From contig CM075101.1 of NCBI GenBank assembly GCA_037576195.1, positions 9,300,001-9,364,000 of the forward strand: DNA of 64,000 bases, written 5' to 3'. Of this stretch, positions 58,309-64,000 are shown in pieces. The stretch comes from Phytoseiulus persimilis. Lineage: Eukaryota > Arthropoda > Arachnida > Mesostigmata > Phytoseiidae. Position numbers and translations under genes: made by a program. Position 1 is the first letter of the stretch. Each line of letters begins with the position of its first letter. A model generated the notes under the pieces. It was not told where the DNA came from, did not search any database, and worked only from the letters and a program-made list of their open reading frames with translations.

Positions 58309-58468
58309 GGCCGTACAGTCGGGGCGTTGCTGCCCCACGTATTTTTCGTTGATGATATTTCAAGCGAGACGGATGCCGATTCGAGCGCTGTGGACAAACA
58401 AGTTTACAAACGTTTAATTTGGGAGCTGCATTTACTATTACGACTCGCCCCCCGATTGAGAGCATACG
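58309..58468 (+). CDS. Probable internal exon, unknown protein
   Basis: It follows a GCTTTTTCAG acceptor and ends at ACG|GTGAGT. In one frame it is open throughout and encodes an ordinary, charged peptide (LPHVFFVDDISSETDADSS, then VYKRLIWELHLLLRLAPRL). A following segment after CCCCGGTACAG (58650 on) would join in phase and end at a TAG near 58730. FVDD superficially resembles the reverse transcriptase catalytic box, but the context does not fit. The minus strand is also open here (58286-58728). No family recognised. Confidence 0.3.
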
Positions 58469-61400
58469 GTGAGTCGGATCCCCCCTCTTGCAGGATGCGG
58501 AGCGACGCGATACGCCATCGTGGAAGAAGATTCCAGTCTCCTTGCTTTCTGAGACTCTGTTGCGAGATTCCAACATGTACTGAGTGAGAGTTTCCATCGC
58601 AGACCGAAGCCCCCATAAAAATCCACTTCTCTGTCTGTCCCCGGTACAGCAGCCATCTGTCGGAGGATCATGTCGCAGACCCAATGTATTGCTGCACCAA
58701 AAAATGCGTCAACTAAGCGATTTGACACCTAGAGCATTGGCTTCGACGTCTATCAGATATCTGGCAAGCTTCTATCCTCTCCGTTTTTAGGCGGTAACCG
58801 AGCGAAGTAGCGTGATGGCCTGACGCTGACGTTGGAAATGGTCCGTCTGTTTTTCTCGCAAAGAAGAGCCCCTATTGTGTCGGACAGTCATTCACTAATA
58901 TTCTCATGGTGAAGGAGGTCCTGAACTCGGGCCCAATCGAATCACAGAAACCATGAAATCAATGTTCCAAAGCCTCTACCTGGGAGCGCAACAGCTGCTT
59001 CAGAGGGGCGAACGGCGGCGAGCATGAATATGCAACTCATTCGATCGCTTCACCACCGGTTTTCCGGTCGCCTTTCGCTCCCTTTGGTCTATGGCGGAGT
59101 TGATGAATGCCGCACAGTGCATTGGAATGAATGCTAGCTGCGGCATAATCGATTTCGCTGCTTGAGATCCAGCAAGAAGTCGCATGACGAGCCAACTACC
59201 AGGGTGGTCTCGAGCGACTCTCTAGGCAGAAAACGGGATACACCCGAACGGGAGGGACTCCAGGATGATTTCCACGCAGAGGGAAAATCCGACCCATTCA
59301 AACGGGACGTTAGATAACGTGACTTTACAGTGCCACCTTAGAGTGCAGGGACCGAAAATTCCCAGATTTGATGACTCAAGATATCGCGAGTTCTTATCCC
59401 CTGTGACTCGCAGTGCTTGAAAATTCGCTCCGTCGCCGCGAGCGCTTCGCAAAGGCTCTTTGGTCGGAATCGCTGTGGGAGCCATACATAAATCTTCCCT
59501 AGACGAACAGTTTGTTCCATTCCTGCTTTCGCCACTGCGGAAAGAACGGAACATCAGGTGATAGTGACAGAGCACACAGCGGGATAAAAGAGACCATCAA
59601 CTCGGATAGGGACATTGGCATTGTCCGGGGACATTGTCTTATTGAGGCAAGGGATCGTTCGCGCGGAACATCCCCTCATAGTTGTCGCCAAGCCTGAGTT
59701 TACTCCCCTTGACACGAACAAGAATCATGCGGATGCGATTCCGATACCTTACTCGGAGCAACAGTTGTTAATGCGCTCTCGAAGCTCAAGTATCTCTGCG
59801 CGACCGTACCTTTGTCTAGGAGGAATAGCTTACACCTTAGCTCACGCGAGATCCGGGTTCCAGCTATTGATAGGGAGTCACGCCGAAGTATTCATAGTAT
59901 GCTCTCGAAAGCTACTCCCAAAAAGAAAGGCACCGTTAAGAGGTCAGGGGAATACGGGGAACTTGACCCTCAATCAGGGAGCCCACGGTGCTAAGACAAT
60001 TTGAATGGTCGTACCTGATCCGTTATCTTGACCGGAGTCAGAATTGCCCAGCTCATCGATCAGGACGTCTAATCACCCTAGTCCACACTCCCACGATCCA
60101 GCGAGAGCTTCGCTACATGTACTCGCCTAAGCCAGCTCGACGACGAGCAGGTTAGATGAGGGTGTCGTGTTTTATCCAACACCGGCAGGCGTCGACCGCG
60201 CATCAAAAAGTAACGCGTGAGCAATATGTTTTCGACCATCTGTGACGGCTGCAGAATCACTCCTAGCCTATGCAGGTTTCTATCTGAGTTTGACATCCTC
60301 CAATCGTGCCTATCGTCCCACCCCGTCGTCGGAGAGCCGCGACGCCTCACGATTGGCCCCAGAAATCAACATAACCCCTCCTTCCATCGAAAGGTTCAGG
60401 CGCAACCAAATGCATTCTTGGAACTTCCGGAAATAGCTCCCCCGAGTGGTCCTGTATTATGAAATAATGTCGTGAGCCAACGGATCGATATCAGCCACTC
60501 GGTTCCGACGGTGTTCTCCTCCGACGGAGTGCCCCGGGGGCAGTTCGTAGGAGACAAATCATAGGTTCACCGGAACTCCGAGATTCACACGTCATTGGAA
60601 CCAGGAAGCTCAAGACCCTATTTCAGTGCAACATTTATTTTGGGCTCACGAAAAAAAAAACGGAAAATATCGATGTCCTGTCATCGTTTACATCTGGTTC
60701 TCCCATACCTTCCCTCCGTTTGAGCACCTAGCTCTCGCGGCAATAACCGCAACTCAGGCAGGCGTCATACGTCGTGTCAACATCCCCGAAACCTCCCGCC
60801 CTCTCACCCCGCTGGACCCTCCACCCTCGTTTCACACGAGTGAGAATACAGGGGTATTTGATGTATTCCCTCTCGACTCAGCATAGACACGAAGCTGGGA
60901 TTGAGTCTTAAGCTTTCTCCTGCAAGTCGAGAAGGAGCCACAGAGATTCGGTTTCGCGACCACGACTGAAATTTCGGAACTGTTACCGACACCAAACTCG
61001 GTGATTGTGCAGAGTCTTGAGGACACCGGCGAAAACGAAGTTCCAGGTGCTGCCCAGTTCCTGTTCTCCGTGACAGAGCAACCGACTACTCTGTAGAGTT
61101 CTTTTTCGGGTTTTCGGAGATGGGTGCGCTGGAGCTTCCTGTCAAAATTATACCTCCCAATCTTTTCCGTGTTGCCCCGTCACGTCCCGTGATATGTGTT
61201 ATTCCGCGCCGCGTCGACGGACCCGAGTCGCAGCTCGCCTCGGCGCGGCGCAGGGCCCGTTGCGACGCGACTGGGAGTTTCGGCCCCACTATGCCGCCTA
61301 TGGCTACGCCTAATGATTTTCGAATGAGCGTTGGTGATTGAATGTGAGAATCCGCATGTGGCTTGGAATTTCCAAGGATCAACAGTGGAGTTGTTTTGAG

Positions 61401-62713
61401 AGCTTGTCTGGATCTAAGGAGGAACAGGAATTCGGTGCGGAAAGAGGATTATTTTCAGAACGCTCACAAAATGGAAGTTTCGCATCCTGATCGACGCGGT
61501 TCGTTAGAGCTCTGAGTTATGAGGAAGCTTCTATCACGCTCCCATCGATGTCCGCAGGGAACCGTATGTGATCGCTAGCAGACCTCGTTTTGAAAATTTC
61601 CACTATTGCTTCCGACTTCACTCGAGCGCTCGAGGCCAGTCAAGTTGAACTATGCTCGCTCAAGATCGTCCACTCGCGGAAGAGGCTTTTGGATCATTCA
61701 CTCGTTGAGACTTGGAAGCGTTCGTGACTCGTTCACTCGAATACTCCAGGCATACCGCAAGGATATTTCCGGAGAGGTTGGCTACGGTAGCTCCCCCGGA
61801 AACCATGCGCAGAACGACTCGAATTTTCTAACGTATCTCCAACTCAGGTGGAAAACTTTCCCGTACTCAAGAAACGAGACTGTTTTTACCTTCGAAAAGC
61901 CTAACGATCCTACCCATGGCGCGCCGTCGCTCGTTACTCAACGTCTTCAATTAACAGATGAAGCCTCGTTCTTGAATCAAACGGCGCCCGTTCCCTCTTC
62001 CCGGAGCTGCTATCTGTTGTCGCAAACAAGGGCAGCAGAAATTCTGACCGACAGCAAATCGTAATTACAGGAGAAGAACGAAGAGCACCGGCATAAGGTA
62101 TTCCTTGACGTGTTTGGCCGAGAGCGGCATGCCGCAATGTCTGACTGCAGGCATGCTGAGAATATTGCGAGAGCTAGAGCTTGGACTCTGAGAGATCACG
62201 TGGCGGGGTTGAGCTGAGAAATGTGGAGTATGTGTGAGAGCCCCGTTCGAAGCCGTCTAACGCAAAAGTGAAATGGTCATTCCCAACATAGATTCTCATA
62301 CATAGATCTCGTAGAACTGAAGATGTCTCAAGTCACGTGGCAAGAATACCCTGCTCGCTGGAATCGAGATCATTCATCCACCTCTCTAGCTCACTCTCTC
62401 CGGTTGTCCGTGAACTTGTGCCCGCCCGGCCGGGCATGCGGTTTTCAGAACTGCGCTCTCGTCCACGTCTTGCATTGTGCGAAACCAAAATTGTCTTATG
62501 CTCGATGCCCCGAGGAAAACGCGTTCCCGATTCCTCTCCAGCCATACGTTATATATAGAGCGTTATATATATAGGTGGTCACCGTGAGTCGGGAATCGTC
62601 TTACTCTTCCTTCTTTTGGTCACAACACAACTCAGTGAAAATGGTCCGAATCTGGGGAATTCTCTTTGCGAAAACGGTGATGCATCTTGTCGTCCGATCT
62701 TCTTCGTTTGCAT
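58469..62713. other. 4.2 kb without a supported gene
   Basis: The plus frame at 59615-60004 (129 codons) is the longest reading and has no recognised domain. A TA-rich stretch with the direct repeat GTTATATATA lies at about 62548-62573. The acceptor-like segment at 58650-58790 is discussed with the exon at 58309. Confidence 0.35.
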
Positions 62714-63041
62714 CAATTGAGCTCGTTCAGTTCTTCCTCCCGGGACGAAAAAGTGGGAGACGAGGACGAGCGAAGTACCCTAGAATTGATCGGATCGATA
62801 AGGTGATATCCACAGTCTGGTAGTTTGGAGCAATCAAAGAACTTTTCACCATCGGAGAATTCTTGCAATTCGAATCCCCCGAGTAGAAAAGGGGAGATTA
62901 AACTGAGGACGACGCTTCGTCAACAGATCAGTGATTTTTTTTATGATGCTGATGCCATCGGTCGTCGATTTCGACCTGTGGGCCCACCCTTGCCATTTCC
63001 TCGGCGAATGTGGGGAATCCTTACCGGTATCCAATAGAACC
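62714..63041 (+). repeat. Dispersed repeat, copy B (plus)
   Basis: Collinear with the minus-strand copy at 56766-57090 over about 328 bp. Both copies contain a reading related to QQIxDF...IGRRFR, with small indels that break a common frame. Confidence 0.7.
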
Positions 63042-63152
63042 AGTACGAACCGGATCGGCTCACTAAAGTTATTTCACGAGCAGTTTTTTCGGGAGAAGTC
63101 AATTCTTGACCGACTGACGCGGATGATGCGAGAAAATATGCGTCCCCTGGAA

Positions 63153-63218
63153 CCCCTCAGATAACGGACCCTTCAGAGAACGAGCCCCCTCAGATAACGG
63201 ACCCTTCAGAGAACGGAC
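63153..63218. repeat. 33-bp tandem repeat, 2 units
   Basis: Two adjacent units built on CCCCTCAGATAACGGACCCT, starting at 63153 and 63186. Confidence 0.85.
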
Positions 63219-63295
63219 TTCATGTCGCAGACCTGTATCATGTGAATGGAAATTTGAAGGGAGTATCGTTGGGGAAACTGTGAGCCGCGAACATC

Positions 63296-63430
63296 CGCGA
63301 GGTCGATCTGACATAGGTATTTCTGGGGGTCGTTGAAGGTGGTTTCGAGATCGATCTGACCATACTTCTCTAAGTCCATGGAGGTGATTCCAACATCGAC
63401 TTGATCATATCTCTGGGGGTCTGTGGAGTT
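63296..63430. repeat. 45-bp minisatellite array, 3 units
   Basis: Units at 63296, 63341 and 63386, in the same orientation as the 49-kb array. On the minus strand the frame stays open through all three (within 63206-63475), giving a 15-residue repeat around D-P/L-x-K/R-Y-x-Q-I/V-D. Confidence 0.85.
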
Positions 63431-63656
63431 GAATCTAGGAGTCCACGGAAGCTGTACCATTATCCCAATAAACACTTTTATTCAATGGAACGATGAGAAC
63501 GATTGTCCCAAACATCCTGAAATCCTTCGAATAACGCCCCCCTCAGATGACACGATCGCAGCTGGAGGCCTGCATGCTATGACATGAAACTCAAGTGCGT
63601 TTCGTTAGAGGAACCAAGACGAATCGCTCATAGCCTTTCCCCCCTTCCACAAAAAC

Positions 63657-63911
63657 ATGGTCAGATTGACCCCGGAATCGCACGCATAGACCTCTAAAAG
63701 TATGGTCAGATCGATCCCGGAATCGCATCCATAGCCCTCCAAAAGTCACCAAAAGGGCGGAGGAAGGGGTTTTAGAGGGCTCATAACTAGAGCAACGGGC
63801 GTAAGTCCTGTCCCTTGTATTCGGAGCAATTTCCCGTCCCGCCAGAAGAAAAATACCTCCAAAAGTATGGTCAGATCGATCCCGAAATCACCCCCGTAGA
63901 CCCCCGGGAGA
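63657..63911. repeat. 45-bp minisatellite units in inverted orientation
   Basis: Two adjacent units at 63657-63701 and 63702-63746 (ATGGTCAGATCGATCCCGGA type) and a third at 63867-63911, separated by about 120 bp of other sequence. They are reverse complements of the unit at 63296-63430. Confidence 0.85.
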
Positions 63912-63927
63912 AAATTATCCGAGGAGT

Positions 63928-63976
63928 CCGTTATCTGAGGGGTACGTTATCTGAGAGATCCGTTATCTGAGGGGTT
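63928..63976. repeat. 16-bp tandem repeat, 3 units, inverted relative to 63153-63218
   Basis: Units starting CCGTTATCTGAGGGG at 63928, 63944 and 63960. TCCGTTATCTGAGGGG here is the exact reverse complement of CCCCTCAGATAACGGA at 63153 and 63186. Confidence 0.85.
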
Positions 63977-64000
63977 GGCTATGAGCGGGATTTTAGGTTA

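Noticed and set aside
58340-58360. FVDD as a reverse transcriptase catalytic box
   Set aside because: Surrounding residues do not match the YxDD/FADD block context and no other reverse transcriptase motif lies in frame.

Overview
The window looks like nuclear DNA of an animal, most likely an arthropod. The only gene I can identify with confidence is an FBXO11-type F-box/beta-helix/UBR-box gene at the left end (826-6247, plus strand). Its beta-helix and C-terminus follow my recollection of arthropod FBXO11 more closely than the human protein. I could read 14 coding exons joined by 13 GT-AG introns, mostly 83-121 nt, with all phases compatible and an open frame of 1056 codons. Base composition is near 50% GC. 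There is no prokaryotic operon structure, no CRISPR array, no rRNA and no convincing tRNA. I cannot name the species or the order.

Layout. 1-825: gene-free upstream sequence. 826-6247: FBXO11. 6476-6981: a possible small gene on the minus strand, convergent with FBXO11. From about 7 kb to the right end the window is gene-poor and repeat-rich. Recognisable mobile DNA comprises a hAT-like non-autonomous element with an exact 8-bp target duplication (34150-35602) and a truncated relative (12736-13812); a 456-bp hAT-type MITE (21600-22055); a foldback MITE whose ends are 17-bp tandem repeats (15505-15792); a hAT transposase C-terminal remnant (41713-41919); a LINE C-terminal CCHC fragment (56365-56697, minus); a weaker reverse-transcriptase motif (near 31.6 kb); and an unnamed repeat present twice in opposite orientation (56766-57090 and 62714-63041).

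Tandem and inverted repeats are frequent. A 45-bp minisatellite occurs at 22.8, 49.1, 63.3 and 63.7 kb; in the complementary frame of at least one array it stays open and encodes a 15-residue repeat. There are also 32-bp and 19-bp arrays, and inverted duplications at 14.8, 50.7-51.1 and 63.1-64.0 kb.

Several stretches read like exons (purine-first codons, plausible splice sites, or an unusually long open frame) but match no family I know: 25.2-27.1 kb, 37.9-38.8 kb, 45.6-47.2 kb, 51.4-52.6 kb and 58.3-58.8 kb. They are listed with low confidence. A protein search or RNA-seq would settle them.

How the parts relate: only FBXO11 has a known cellular role (substrate receptor of an SCF ubiquitin ligase). 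The rest is best seen as an accumulating repeat landscape next to one conserved gene, with a few possible lineage-specific genes.
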